Shown: positions 19,640-29,547 of the stretch, piece after piece
Layout of the letters: every line of letters starts with the position of its first letter
Position numbering within the stretch: position 1 is the first letter of the stretch
From: Bacteroidales bacterium
Lineage (GTDB): Bacteria > Bacteroidota > Bacteroidia > Bacteroidales > Muribaculaceae
NCBI GenBank assembly: GCA_020859845.1
Contig: JAJBVL010000038.1
Span: forward strand, 1-51,469
Length of the DNA stretch: 51,469 bases
Direction: 5' to 3'
Position numbers and translations under genes: made by a program
Notes under the pieces: model-generated
What the model was told of the DNA's origin: nothing
Database searches by the model: none
Seen by the model: only the letters and a program-made list of their open reading frames with translations

Positions 19640-20441
19640 AAGGATCGCCAGCAGGATCACGGCTCACCACCCATCGCAGGGCATTAATGAGCAGCAGATT
19701 CTGAGTGGGGTCGATATACTCCTCATCCCCGTGGCCCATATTGAGATAGATCATCCGATAACGATTGTTGGTCCACACCACGGGAAAATCGCCCCAGCTA
19801 ATCACATCCTTTAGACCGATAGGATAATTTTTTGGAGACAAAGTTAATAGTACCGTCACGTCGGGATTTTCCCGGGGTGACGGTTGCCACATAAACCATT
19901 CAGAGCTCGCCGACACAAACTCCTTGGGGAGATTTTTGGTCACGGGATGGTCCTCTACGTCCACCTCCAGGAGGACAGGTTGAGGAGGCCAATTGTTGCA
20001 CAAGAATTGTCCACATCCAAGAAACTGGTTGAGCCACGCCCAATTGGTGTTGCGGTCATTGTAGCCCGCAGCATGAAAGCCTACCCAGCCCCCTCCATTC
20101 TCCATATATTCTTGAAAAGCCTCGCGAGCCCCTGGGGACGAAGGAGCATCGTTGAGCATCACGATGACGTTGTAGTCCTTAAGGTCGTTGTAGGTATAGC
20201 GGTTGAAGTCGGTAGTGACATCCATTATCCACCCCTCGCCATAGGTGAGCTTATGGAGAAACTCCAGCGACTGACGAGCAAAATCTTGATGGGCGGTCTC
20301 CACATGCTCGTTGTGGTATACCAGAGCCTTAAAGCGTGGAGCCTTGGCATAGTTGCCAGGATAGCCAGAGGGGTCCTGCGCCCAAGCAGATGCAGAAACC
20401 AAAATGGCCAGAGAGGCCAGTGTCTTAAGATATGAAATCAT
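19629..20441 (-). CDS. Secreted ThuA domain protein
   Basis: Signal peptide MISYLKTLASLAILVSASAWA; ALVYHNEHVETAHQDFARQSL...YNVIVMLND...WVGFHAAG. Start 20441 chosen over the ORF-track start. Confidence 0.8.
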   Translation of the reverse strand: MISYLKTLASLAILVSASAWAQDPSGYPGNYAKAPRFKALVYHNEHVETAHQDFARQSLEFLHKLTYGEGWIMDVTTDFNRYTYNDLKDYNVIVMLNDAPSSPGAREAFQEYMENGGGWVGFHAAGYNDRNTNWAWLNQFLGCGQFLCNNWPPQPVLLEVDVEDHPVTKNLPKEFVSASSEWFMWQPSPRENPDVTVLLTLSPKNYPIGLKDVISWGDFPVVWTNNRYRMIYLNMGHGDEEYIDPTQNLLLINALRWVVSRDPAGDPFTK

Positions 20442-20463
20442 ATATGGGTGGCGTTGATGGTTA

Positions 20464-22884
20464 TTAATAATCGGTGATAGAAGCCAATAGAGATAGCCAT
20501 TTGCTGGCCGAGGTGACCCACACTTCCTTGTAGCAAGCGTTGTTGGTCTGCGGCCAATAAGGCTCGTCGCTGTCGCCCAAAGTACGTATCCCCACCGGCA
20601 TTGCCCCAGTAAGTTCGCCGCTCGAGAAGTTGTCCATCTGGGGATAGAGACGGCCTTCGCCGTAGATAAGCGATTGACCAAAGGGATTGAGACCCGTCTG
20701 CCAGTAAAGCTGCTGGCGAGCGATGTCCATAAGGCTATCGTCGTGGAGAAAAGCTCCGCAGAGAGCGGCGCAGCGCCCGCTGGTGAGATGCACGGCCGTG
20801 TTGCCGTTGTAGATATTAAACCATACTGGAAAGCGTTTAACATACGTCCCCTCTGCCACCATCTCACCTTGGCTTAGCTGAGCGTGATAGCGCTCGGAGG
20901 CATCGTCAGGAGGGAACAGATGGATGGCATAAAAGGCAGCCGTGTCTTGAGGCTCCCAACTTTTATATACTCCGCTTGGCAACATCCCATAGGGATAGGT
21001 AAAAGCCATCAACGCCTTAAGATGAGAGCCATAAAGGCTGATGGCCTTGGCCCACTGTGGATACGCGTCATGTAGCGGCTGGGTGGCGCACAACTCTGTC
21101 AAGGCTTCGATATAGAGATGCTCGCGGCTCTGATGGATGGCATGGGCAAGCGAGCTATGGGTGTTGTCGCGATAAAAATATCCACGTAGCAGGGGTTCTT
21201 GCATATCTATCCCCTTCTCTTGACAATCGAGCACATACTCCATGGCCATAGCAGCTCGCTGAGCATAACGAAGGTCGCCGGTCAACCGATAGAGGAGGCT
21301 CGCGGCCCATGAGATAGTGGCTTGGTAAAGACAGGGAGAGGTATAAAACGTATGTTCGTAGGGCTGGGTGAAGATATCTGGACCGTCGAGCATATATTTC
21401 TCCTCGGCAAAGGCAAAGTCTTCCTCGGCCACGCGCCTTAAGTATTGCTGCAGCATAGGATCGTTGGAGAGCGTCATTGCTGCATAAGCCTCATAAGCGG
21501 CATAAAGAAAATTATCGTAGGCATTGTTTTGCACCCTTACGCTCTTAATATCGTCCAGAGTGCCAAACACTCCGTCTTGCCATATCAGAAGCCCCATGCT
21601 GCTGGCATGATAGCCATCTCCATAACGATTGCGCAGCACAAACTCCAATCCCCACTCTGCCTCCTCCAGAAGACGAGCTGCCAGGGCTGGATTTTTATCT
21701 TTTACCGCTTTATAGGCTTGAAGCAGGGAGTGGGCCATGTCGGCCGTCTGGAGAGTCTGCTGTGAGAGGTCGCCTGCGTCGTGCCATCCGCCGCTGAAGG
21801 AAATGCTCTTTCCGGCGTGGGTGGATAACAGGTCGTAATGGCACGTGGAGTGCACTCCCGGCACAGGATATCCACAGCGTTGGCCCAAAAGAAAATTGAG
21901 CACACGCCATTGAGAGTTGTCCCACAGTTGGGCATCAATCATGAATGGCTCGGTCTCCATCCCACCCGCGCGGAGATAATAATGGCCCGGTTGGGTCCAC
22001 GAGGAGAAATCCATTACGCCATATCTCCCTATGGTGGTATCCACCATGTCGACCGGCCATTGACCCACCACCGAGTCGGTGGCCAAATCTACCAGATCAA
22101 ATGTAGATGCTGTCGGCGTTGGGAGCGATTGAGGCGCGACGAGAGCGCGCTTAGTGCCATGAGTGTCGTAGCCCGATGTGGCATATACGATGCGTCCTTC
22201 TTGAGGCATCCAGCCACTCACTTTTTCGGGCGCCTCCACTTGGCGTAGCTGCAGGTCGGTGATAAGGTATAGAGCGCTGTCGCCAGTAGTAAGGTCGCGC
22301 CCATTGATGACGGTATAGAACGTCAGCCGCTCAACCTCGTCGCGCTGGTATTCGTCAATCTCCACCACACAGGTGTTCCACTGATGGTTGACCAAGTTGA
22401 TAAGGTGAGCACCACTGGGAGTGTTGTATCCGGCCTTGGACTCTTGCGCCCGATTCTCAAACACCAGATTAAGATTGACCACACGCGCTCCGTCACATTC
22501 GGGACGGACTCTGAAGAACAGCTGATTATAGCCTTCCCAGTCATCGCCTCCAACCTCAAGCGAGGTGGAGGCGCGCCCGTAAGTGGCATAGTCTGGGTCG
22601 TTGGCAGAGCCTACGGCACGCTTCCCTGTGCAGGATGCATATTGCAGCCTCAGCGTGTCGCTCCGCATTTCATCCCCCATGAGACAGCGCTGAGCCTTGA
22701 CTGGCTTCTTCATCAGCCAAGCTTCGAGGCCATGGGCAGTGTCGAGTGGCAATGGTGTGTGCACCAAGCCGCTCTCCACCACCTGACGCTCGAGGAGGGT
22801 GTCGGGACATAAGTATCGGTCATGAGCCGACACCCCCCACAAGCCACAGGCTGCCATCATTATTATTCCTACTACTTTTCTCAT
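20464..22884 (-). CDS. Glycoside hydrolase family 9-like (cellulase/endoglucanase-type) secreted enzyme
   Basis: FSGGWHDAGDLSQQTLQTADMAHSLLQAY (GH9 GGWyDAGD), N-terminal Ig-like region, WQTGLNPFGQSLIYG. Start at MRKVVG. Confidence 0.85.
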   Translation of the reverse strand: MRKVVGIIMMAACGLWGVSAHDRYLCPDTLLERQVVESGLVHTPLPLDTAHGLEAWLMKKPVKAQRCLMGDEMRSDTLRLQYASCTGKRAVGSANDPDYATYGRASTSLEVGGDDWEGYNQLFFRVRPECDGARVVNLNLVFENRAQESKAGYNTPSGAHLINLVNHQWNTCVVEIDEYQRDEVERLTFYTVINGRDLTTGDSALYLITDLQLRQVEAPEKVSGWMPQEGRIVYATSGYDTHGTKRALVAPQSLPTPTASTFDLVDLATDSVVGQWPVDMVDTTIGRYGVMDFSSWTQPGHYYLRAGGMETEPFMIDAQLWDNSQWRVLNFLLGQRCGYPVPGVHSTCHYDLLSTHAGKSISFSGGWHDAGDLSQQTLQTADMAHSLLQAYKAVKDKNPALAARLLEEAEWGLEFVLRNRYGDGYHASSMGLLIWQDGVFGTLDDIKSVRVQNNAYDNFLYAAYEAYAAMTLSNDPMLQQYLRRVAEEDFAFAEEKYMLDGPDIFTQPYEHTFYTSPCLYQATISWAASLLYRLTGDLRYAQRAAMAMEYVLDCQEKGIDMQEPLLRGYFYRDNTHSSLAHAIHQSREHLYIEALTELCATQPLHDAYPQWAKAISLYGSHLKALMAFTYPYGMLPSGVYKSWEPQDTAAFYAIHLFPPDDASERYHAQLSQGEMVAEGTYVKRFPVWFNIYNGNTAVHLTSGRCAALCGAFLHDDSLMDIARQQLYWQTGLNPFGQSLIYGEGRLYPQMDNFSSGELTGAMPVGIRTLGDSDEPYWPQTNNACYKEVWVTSASKWLSLLASITDY

Positions 22885-22973
22885 TGCTTCGATACAAAAA
22901 TACGAGTGCAATATTACGCACAAAAGTAAAGCGAAGGGTCGAAAAAACGTCATTTTTCTTCCACTTCCTCTCG

Positions 22974-24113
22974 CTATATCTTAATATATATCCTCTTAAG
23001 ATACAAGGGCAACCCTACGAGCCAGCATACTCCCACGAAGAGCAGCGCATAGATGAGCGAGGCCAACTCTCCAGCTCCGAGCCATGAACACAAACAGTCG
23101 TCGTAGACCCATGAGGCCAACGATTGGCGCGACCCAGTGCTCGTAGTCCAGCTGATAGCCCCACTGGCCACGGCCAATATCGAGCTAAATACATAGAGCG
23201 CCAGCGGATTGACGCCAAACGCCTCAAATCCCCTACACCATCTCTTCCAGCCCTTTACGTCGATGGCCCATATCAGTAGGGCTAAAAGCGTGGAGGCCAA
23301 GCCGCAGGTGGTCAGCACAAACGTTGGCGACCAAATCTTCTTGTTGATAGGCATCCCGTAGTCGAGAAGCAGGCCGCTGAAGGTGAGCAGCGCTCCGAGG
23401 ATAAAGAGAGTGGTCATGCGGCGTTGGTTATCGCGATTTTCTATGATCTTTAGGCCAGCCCAAAAGCCTATCAACACGTGGGCTATCGAAGGAAGGATGC
23501 CCAGAAGGCCCTCGGGATCAAATTTAATAGGTCCATCGGGTGTCCAGTCAGTATACATATGCTCTGGCCCCAGCACAGCCATATCCACGCGAGCTATGAT
23601 ATTTTGAGTGCTCATCTCCCAGCCACGACCCGTGATTAGAATCACGGCGTAGATACCTAAAAATAGAGCAATTATCCACCCTAAGGCGCGTCGATGAGCC
23701 ACAAGCCCTATCAGAGCGCCGCCAAGATAGCTGATGGCCAGTCGCTGAAGCACGCCCAAAGTCCTTACCCCCGTAAAAGTCTCCCATAGACTCTCATGCC
23801 TTCCCCAGAACAGACCTCCGAGCCACGCGAGGCCCCAGCCGATGGCAAATATAATGACGGAGCGGCGCAGTATCTTCCACACAGCCGCTGCTCGGCGATC
23901 GCGATATTTGCGCAGCGACAGGCAGGTGGAGATGCCCATAATAAACATAAAGAAAGGGAAGACGAGGTCGGTAGGCGTCAAGCCATTCCACTGTGCATGA
24001 CGCAGCGGGGCATAAATCGTGCCCCACGAGCCGGGATTGTTGACAAGAATCATTCCAGCTATGGTGATGCCACGCAGGATGTCGAGTGCTAATAAGCGAT
24101 TGTTGGATGCCAT
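22974..24113 (-). CDS. DUF5009/HGSNAT-like membrane acyltransferase
   Basis: RLLALDILRGITIAGMILVNNPGSW and LTPTDLVFPFFMFIMGIS; multiple TM segments. Confidence 0.85.
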   Translation of the reverse strand: MASNNRLLALDILRGITIAGMILVNNPGSWGTIYAPLRHAQWNGLTPTDLVFPFFMFIMGISTCLSLRKYRDRRAAAVWKILRRSVIIFAIGWGLAWLGGLFWGRHESLWETFTGVRTLGVLQRLAISYLGGALIGLVAHRRALGWIIALFLGIYAVILITGRGWEMSTQNIIARVDMAVLGPEHMYTDWTPDGPIKFDPEGLLGILPSIAHVLIGFWAGLKIIENRDNQRRMTTLFILGALLTFSGLLLDYGMPINKKIWSPTFVLTTCGLASTLLALLIWAIDVKGWKRWCRGFEAFGVNPLALYVFSSILAVASGAISWTTSTGSRQSLASWVYDDCLCSWLGAGELASLIYALLFVGVCWLVGLPLYLKRIYIKI

Positions 24114-24180
24114 AGGTGTTGCTACTTTTTCTATTCTCACGCTAAATTACAATAAAATCAATGACCATGGCGCAAGATAA

Positions 24181-24200
24181 CGAAATTTCGACTACTTTTG
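24181..24200 (+). promoter_or_regulatory. Candidate umuDC promoter: TACTTTTG (-7, 24193-24200) abutted by palindrome CGAAATTTCG (24181-24190)
   Basis: TAnnTTTG match; perfect 10-bp palindrome immediately upstream. Confidence 0.45.
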
Positions 24201-24236
24201 TACTCTATCCAACCTCCTTCCCCTCTTGCCTCTCCA

Positions 24237-24327
24237 CTTTTGACTTTTGACTCATCACTTTTGACTTTTCACTCTTGACTTTTGACTTTTCACTCTTGAC
24301 TTTTGACTTTTCACTCTTGACTCATCC
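24237..24327 (+). repeat. 13 tandem heptamers (CTTTTGA and variants), with three 21-bp units CTTTTGA-CTTTTCA-CTCTTGA, abutting the umuD start
   Basis: Phased by eye; the array ends 2 nt before ATG 24330. Confidence 0.9.
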
Positions 24328-24329
24328 CC

Positions 24330-24764
24330 ATGCCTCGACTACATATCTTTTCTGCTTGTCTTGACACGATAGCTGCTATCCCTTACGCCGATGGCGGCAT
24401 TAAGGCTGGCTTTCCCTCCCCGGCTCAAGACTATCTCACAGAGAGCATCGACCTCAACAACGTCTTGATACGCCAACAGGAGACCACCTTCTATGCCCGC
24501 GTAGATGGCGACTCGATGAGCGGTGCTGGCATCTTTGATGGCGACCTCGTAATCATCGATAAGGCGCTTGAGCCTCAGTCGGGCGACCTCGTGGCTGCCT
24601 ATCTCGACGGTGAGTTTACGCTCAAGAAGTTTGTCATGGATGATTCTGGCCAATTCGGGTGGCTTGTGCCAGCCAATCCCCGATTTCACGCTATACGTCT
24701 CTCGGCCGACGACGACTTCCGTGTGTGGGGCGTCGTGACCGGTGTCATCCGCAAGCTTCGCTAA
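24330..24764 (+). CDS. umuD: UmuD-like S24 peptidase / translesion repair protein
   Basis: AGFPSPAQDY cleavage region, VDGDSMSGAGIFDGDLVIIDKAL, followed by umuC. Confidence 0.9.
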   Translation: MPRLHIFSACLDTIAAIPYADGGIKAGFPSPAQDYLTESIDLNNVLIRQQETTFYARVDGDSMSGAGIFDGDLVIIDKALEPQSGDLVAAYLDGEFTLKKFVMDDSGQFGWLVPANPRFHAIRLSADDDFRVWGVVTGVIRKLR

Positions 24765-24809
24765 CCACAGCAACAACTCCAACCACTCCAACCACTCCAA
24801 CAACCTCCC

Positions 24810-26072
24810 ATGCTCTACGGCCTTGTTGACTGCAACAACTTCTTCTGTTCGTGCGAAAGGGTATTCCACCCCGAGCTGCGCGAGCGTCCAGTCGTAGTGC
24901 TGAGCAACAACGATGGTTGCATCGTGGCGCGTTCCAACGAAGCTAAGGCGCTTGGTCTCAAGATGGGCGAGCCGTTTTATCAAGTAAGAAAGGTGCTCGA
25001 GGACAATGGTGTGGCCGTCTTCTCCTCCAACTATGCTCTCTATGGCGACATGAGCCGCCGAGTGATGTCGCTCCTGTCGCGCTACACGCCCCATCTTGAC
25101 GTCTACTCCATCGACGAAGCCTTTCTCGACCTGGAGGGAATAGCCGACGTCAATCAATATTGTATCGACATGGCACGCCACATACGTCGCGGCACGGGTA
25201 TCCCCGTATCCGTAGGGGTGGCCCCTACCAAGACTCTCGCCAAGATGGCCAGCAAGTTTGCCAAGAAATATCCCGGCTATCAGAGCGTGGCGATGATTGA
25301 CACCCCCGAAAAGCGCGAGAAGGCCCTCCGTCTCTTCCCTATCGAGGATGTGTGGGGAATAGGACGCCGCATAGCTAGGCGCCTGCACAGCGTAGGCATC
25401 ACCACTGCCTGGGACTTTGCTCAGCGCCCTGCCGAGTGGGTAAAGCGCTGCTTCACCATCACAGGGCTACGCACGTGGCAAGAACTCAACGGACGCGATG
25501 TGGTGTCGATCGACGAGCTTCCCCACAAGCAGACCATCTGCACCTCGCGCTCCTTCCCCGACCAAGGACTGTCGGAGCTAAAAGATGTGGAGGAGGCCCT
25601 GGCCAACTTCATCTCCTCATGCTCGCGCAAGTTGCGCGAGCAGTCGACTGTCTGCGAGGCAATGACCATCTTTGCCTACACAAGCCGTTTTCGCGAGGAT
25701 ATCCCTGGCGACTATATCCACGCCGACATCCACTTTGGAGTGGCCACCAACTCGCTCACCGAGATGGTGGATGCCGGCATCCAGACTCTCCGCGCCTATT
25801 GGAAGCCCACACGCTTCTTCTACAAGAAAGCAGGATGCATAGTGTGGGCCATCAGTCGCGCCTCGGCCGTACAGGGTTCGCTCTTCGACAGTGTAGACCG
25901 TCCTAAAAGCCAGCGCTTGATGCAGGCCATCGACACTATCAACCGTCGCAATGGGCGCGACACGGTGCGCACCGCCATTCAAGGCTACTCCACAGCGTGG
26001 CATCTGAAGAGCCAATACCTCTCCCACCCCTATACCACATCGCTGGCCCACATCCTCCGCCTTAAGATATGA
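24810..26072 (+). CDS. umuC: Y-family DNA polymerase V catalytic subunit UmuC
   Basis: LVDCNNFFCSCERVFHPELRERPVVVLSNNDGCIVARSNEAKALG, YSIDEAFLDL. Confidence 0.95.
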   Translation: MLYGLVDCNNFFCSCERVFHPELRERPVVVLSNNDGCIVARSNEAKALGLKMGEPFYQVRKVLEDNGVAVFSSNYALYGDMSRRVMSLLSRYTPHLDVYSIDEAFLDLEGIADVNQYCIDMARHIRRGTGIPVSVGVAPTKTLAKMASKFAKKYPGYQSVAMIDTPEKREKALRLFPIEDVWGIGRRIARRLHSVGITTAWDFAQRPAEWVKRCFTITGLRTWQELNGRDVVSIDELPHKQTICTSRSFPDQGLSELKDVEEALANFISSCSRKLREQSTVCEAMTIFAYTSRFREDIPGDYIHADIHFGVATNSLTEMVDAGIQTLRAYWKPTRFFYKKAGCIVWAISRASAVQGSLFDSVDRPKSQRLMQAIDTINRRNGRDTVRTAIQGYSTAWHLKSQYLSHPYTTSLAHILRLKI

Positions 26073-26120
26073 CTATAATTTATCTACCCTTATATCAATC
26101 TCAACACAAACCACAATCCA

Positions 26121-27392
26121 ATGAAGCTATCCTCACTTTCGATGCTCCTTGTCGGTGCCTCCCTCTGCTATGCGCCGGCGAGCCTTAAAGCCGATGACGG
26201 CCAGCTGAAGTTTACAAAAAACGCTGAGGCTATCGTGTTTTCATCCGAGGCTACATCGCCACAAAGCGATGGTTATCGTATCCCCGCCATCGCACGTCTG
26301 TCCGACGGCAGTCTTATAGCCATGGCCGACCTGCGCCCAGGCACCTGGCGCGACCTTGGCAACAACAACCACATTAGCGTCATGGGTCGCACCCTCCCCT
26401 ACGTCGACGGTCAATACGCTATGATATGGACCCCCCAAGTGGCCATAGCCGAGGGCATGGACAGCGTGAGCTCTGGCCTCTACTTTGCTCATGGCGATGC
26501 AGCGCTGATGAGCGACGGCAAGGGCAACGTATTGCTGATGTGTGCCTCTGGCGATATCAACACCGGGCCTGGTCATCCACTGGTGGCTCGCTACATAAGC
26601 CACAACGACGGTGCCGACTGGGAGGTCACCGACCAGACTCTCCCCGTAGAGAGCCTCTACAATGGCGGCGAGTATAGCCACTTCTTCACCAGTGGCCGTA
26701 TCCTCCAAAGCCGCATCATTGAGCACAACGGCATACCACGTATCTATGTGGCCGTGGCAGGTAGTGCCCCCCACAATGCAATTCTCTACTCCGACGACCT
26801 CGGCGAGACATGGCAGTTGCTGGGCTTTGCGGGCAATGCTCAAGAAGCCATCATGGAAGAGCTCCCCGATGGCAGCGTGCTCTACAGCGCCCGCCAGAAT
26901 CGCTGGGGCTTGAATGGCCGTGTGTTTATGGTCTACACCTACGATGATCCCTCCTTCACCTCTGGCTCGTGGAGCGATATGAAGGTGATAGAGAGCGGCG
27001 ATGGCGACGGCCTGGGCGCTTCCCATTCGTGCAATGGCTCGATGCTTCTCCTCCACAAGCCTGAGTGGGGCAAGAAGCACGTGCTCCTCCACTCCGCTTC
27101 GCAGACCCCCAAGCGTCAGCGTGTCACCGTCTATTACAAGATTATCGACGAAGATCAGCCCGAGCTATGGCGCAACCCCGACTTTTTCGTCACCGACTGG
27201 ACTCCACTCAGCCAGCTGACCGACAACAATTCGGCCTACTCTACAATGGTGGAGGACCAAAACGGCAATGTGGCCATCCTGCTTGAAGACACCAACTACA
27301 CCACCGAAGGCGAGAAATATCCATTCGGAGAGAGCACCGATGGTTTCTACGACATCAAGTATATCAACTTCTCAGTGGACTTCGCCGAGTAA
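26121..27392 (+). CDS. Secreted exo-alpha-sialidase (neuraminidase, GH33-like)
   Basis: Signal peptide; YRIPAIARLSDGSLIAMADLR (sialidase RIP motif); Asp-box SDDLGETW. Confidence 0.9.
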   Translation: MKLSSLSMLLVGASLCYAPASLKADDGQLKFTKNAEAIVFSSEATSPQSDGYRIPAIARLSDGSLIAMADLRPGTWRDLGNNNHISVMGRTLPYVDGQYAMIWTPQVAIAEGMDSVSSGLYFAHGDAALMSDGKGNVLLMCASGDINTGPGHPLVARYISHNDGADWEVTDQTLPVESLYNGGEYSHFFTSGRILQSRIIEHNGIPRIYVAVAGSAPHNAILYSDDLGETWQLLGFAGNAQEAIMEELPDGSVLYSARQNRWGLNGRVFMVYTYDDPSFTSGSWSDMKVIESGDGDGLGASHSCNGSMLLLHKPEWGKKHVLLHSASQTPKRQRVTVYYKIIDEDQPELWRNPDFFVTDWTPLSQLTDNNSAYSTMVEDQNGNVAILLEDTNYTTEGEKYPFGESTDGFYDIKYINFSVDFAE

Positions 27393-27407
27393 AAAAGCGG
27401 CTCCCTC

Positions 27408-28409
27408 TTATACCTGAGAGATGAGATAGACCACGTAGGCCACATAAACAGCTGTCAGGAGCGCACCTTCCACACGAGTGATGGTGCGCTCTTTGTATAG
27501 CCACCCCACAAGCCAGAAGAGCACCGACGCGCCTACGAGCGTCAGCAAGTCGACATTGTTGATACCTCCAAAGGGGAGCGGCGCCACTGTGGCCGTCAAG
27601 CCCAAAATCAAGAATACGTTCATGATATTGCTCCCTATCACATTCCCTACGGCCAAACCCGGCTTACCCTTGATGGCTGCCACTACAGAAGTGGCGAGCT
27701 CGGGAAGCGACGTGCCCCCAGCCACTATCGTAAGGCCGATTATAGCCTCGCTGAGACCCAGTTGTCGGGCTATGCCGCTGGCCCCCTCCACAAATCTATC
27801 TCCACCCCACACCAAGGCGCCAAGGCCCACCACTATCCACGCTACAGCCTTCCATACAGCCATAGGCTTTGTGGAAGCAACGGCCCCTTCTCCCTCATGA
27901 GCAATTGTCGACATGCTGGCCACGCCAGCATCTTTGGCTCCAGTGTCCTTGGCCGAAATGATGGTATGACGCATAAAGAGGCCAAGCGCCAGCAGCAAGA
28001 AGATGCCGTCAACGCGAGTAATCACATTCTCTCCGTCGCCATCAAGCCATCCGCTATTGCCCAAAATGAGCACTACCACCGAGGAGGCTATCATGATGGG
28101 AATCTCGGTGGTCATCACGCTACGCTCCACCACGATGGGTCTCACCATCGCTGTCACTCCTATGATGACCAGTACATTCATGATATTGCTACCCACGACA
28201 TTGCCCACAGCCAGCGTGGGGCTGCCCATCAATGCCGACATAAGCGACACTATCAGTTCGGGCGCTGATGTGCCAAAGGCCACGATAGTCAAGCCTATTA
28301 TCAAGTCGCTGACGCCAAGGCGCGAGGCTATGGCTGATGCACCATCAGTCAGAGCGTTGGCGCCTACAAGGATGAGGAGGAGGCCGATTACAAACCAGAG
28401 GATATCCAT
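27408..28409 (-). CDS. Calcium/sodium antiporter, CaCA family
   Basis: Two alpha-repeats: GLTIVAFGTSAPELIVSLMSALMGSPTLAVGNVVGSNIMNV and GLTIVAGGTSLPELATSVVAAIKGKPGLAVGNVIGSNIMNV. Confidence 0.93.
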   Translation of the reverse strand: MDILWFVIGLLLILVGANALTDGASAIASRLGVSDLIIGLTIVAFGTSAPELIVSLMSALMGSPTLAVGNVVGSNIMNVLVIIGVTAMVRPIVVERSVMTTEIPIMIASSVVVLILGNSGWLDGDGENVITRVDGIFLLLALGLFMRHTIISAKDTGAKDAGVASMSTIAHEGEGAVASTKPMAVWKAVAWIVVGLGALVWGGDRFVEGASGIARQLGLSEAIIGLTIVAGGTSLPELATSVVAAIKGKPGLAVGNVIGSNIMNVFLILGLTATVAPLPFGGINNVDLLTLVGASVLFWLVGWLYKERTITRVEGALLTAVYVAYVVYLISQV

Positions 28410-28652
28410 ATATAATAATCGAGGCTGTGGGACAGCCTTCCACAGAGGCAGGCTGTTAATAGTGATGGAGAGAGTGCAAAAATAGTGATTTTTTCTGAGG
28501 AGGATAATAAAAATACCGAGAGGAATCGGCATCATAGCCTTCTTTTAGGCCATTGATGCGTTTTCCTCCCGGCTGCCGTGTGTCATACCTAAGTATTAGA
28601 CGGACATCGTAAAAGAGTCTTTATGCGTATGTCTTTCAGAGTAGAATTCTCA

Positions 28653-29345
28653 CTATGCATCTTCTTCGTCAAAGAAGCCCTGCGAGGCTTTTTTTAACCT
28701 TTCCTTCATCATCGAAGGAGCAGCACCTGGGCATTCCTGAGCGAGCCTGTCGGCGCGGGCATAATATTTTTGGCGGCAGGCGTTCTGGTGGTCAAACATC
28801 TCACGCGTCCCGGCATCATCCTGCTTAAACTCCAGGGCATTGTCGATGTTGAGCGACGAGGCTGCCCGCTGCACGTCGATATTTGCTCCGATGAAGTTGA
28901 AGTTCCATCCCATCTCTTTCAGTTCGTCAATCATGTTGGCCACCCTGGCGCGGGTGTAGTGGCGCGACGAGTTCTCCATGCCGTCGGTAATAATAGTGAC
29001 GCTACCTATGGCCATTGGCTTGCTATTGACCACTGAGCGTAGGTCGACGAGGGTTGACCCCACAGCATCGTAGAGCGGGGTGCCTCCCCATGGGTCGTAA
29101 AGCTCGCCGTTGATATGGCTTACGGCCCCGATGGGCTGGTTCTTGATGAGGTAGCGCGATGGGCGACGGTCGTTTGACTGGAAAGCGAAGATGCTTACGT
29201 AGTGGTCTTGCGTAGTGGCAAACGCCTCCTGGGCCGAGCGAATAGTGTTGATAGTCTCGTTGCAACCGCTGATTGTCTGGCTCTTCACGCAGTCCATACT
29301 CCCGCTCTCGTCGAGGATGATAAGGTTGTAGATTTCGGTCTTCAT
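28653..29345 (-). CDS. von Willebrand factor type A domain protein
   Basis: LIILDESGSMD (MIDAS DxSxS), TIITDGMENSS. Start at MKTEIYNL. Confidence 0.8.
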   Translation of the reverse strand: MKTEIYNLIILDESGSMDCVKSQTISGCNETINTIRSAQEAFATTQDHYVSIFAFQSNDRRPSRYLIKNQPIGAVSHINGELYDPWGGTPLYDAVGSTLVDLRSVVNSKPMAIGSVTIITDGMENSSRHYTRARVANMIDELKEMGWNFNFIGANIDVQRAASSLNIDNALEFKQDDAGTREMFDHQNACRQKYYARADRLAQECPGAAPSMMKERLKKASQGFFDEEDA

Positions 29346-29547
29346 AAGCGTTGTCTTGAAGGTTGAAACAGTTGATGTGTTAATATGACACCGCAAAGAT
29401 ATTGTGTATTTACGACACTACAAAATTTTTTAGCGTATTTTTGACACAAGAACTGAATTTTTCTTTAATTATTTTGCTCCGACCACTATTTATGCCTATC
29501 TTCGCGCATAGGTAAAACTGCAAAGGAATAAAGGAACAACAGCGACC

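Noticed and set aside
24339-25388. 349-aa minus-strand ORF
   Set aside because: Antisense to umuD/umuC; composition of a shadow ORF.
26241-27092. 283-aa minus-strand ORF
   Set aside because: Antisense to the sialidase gene; no family.
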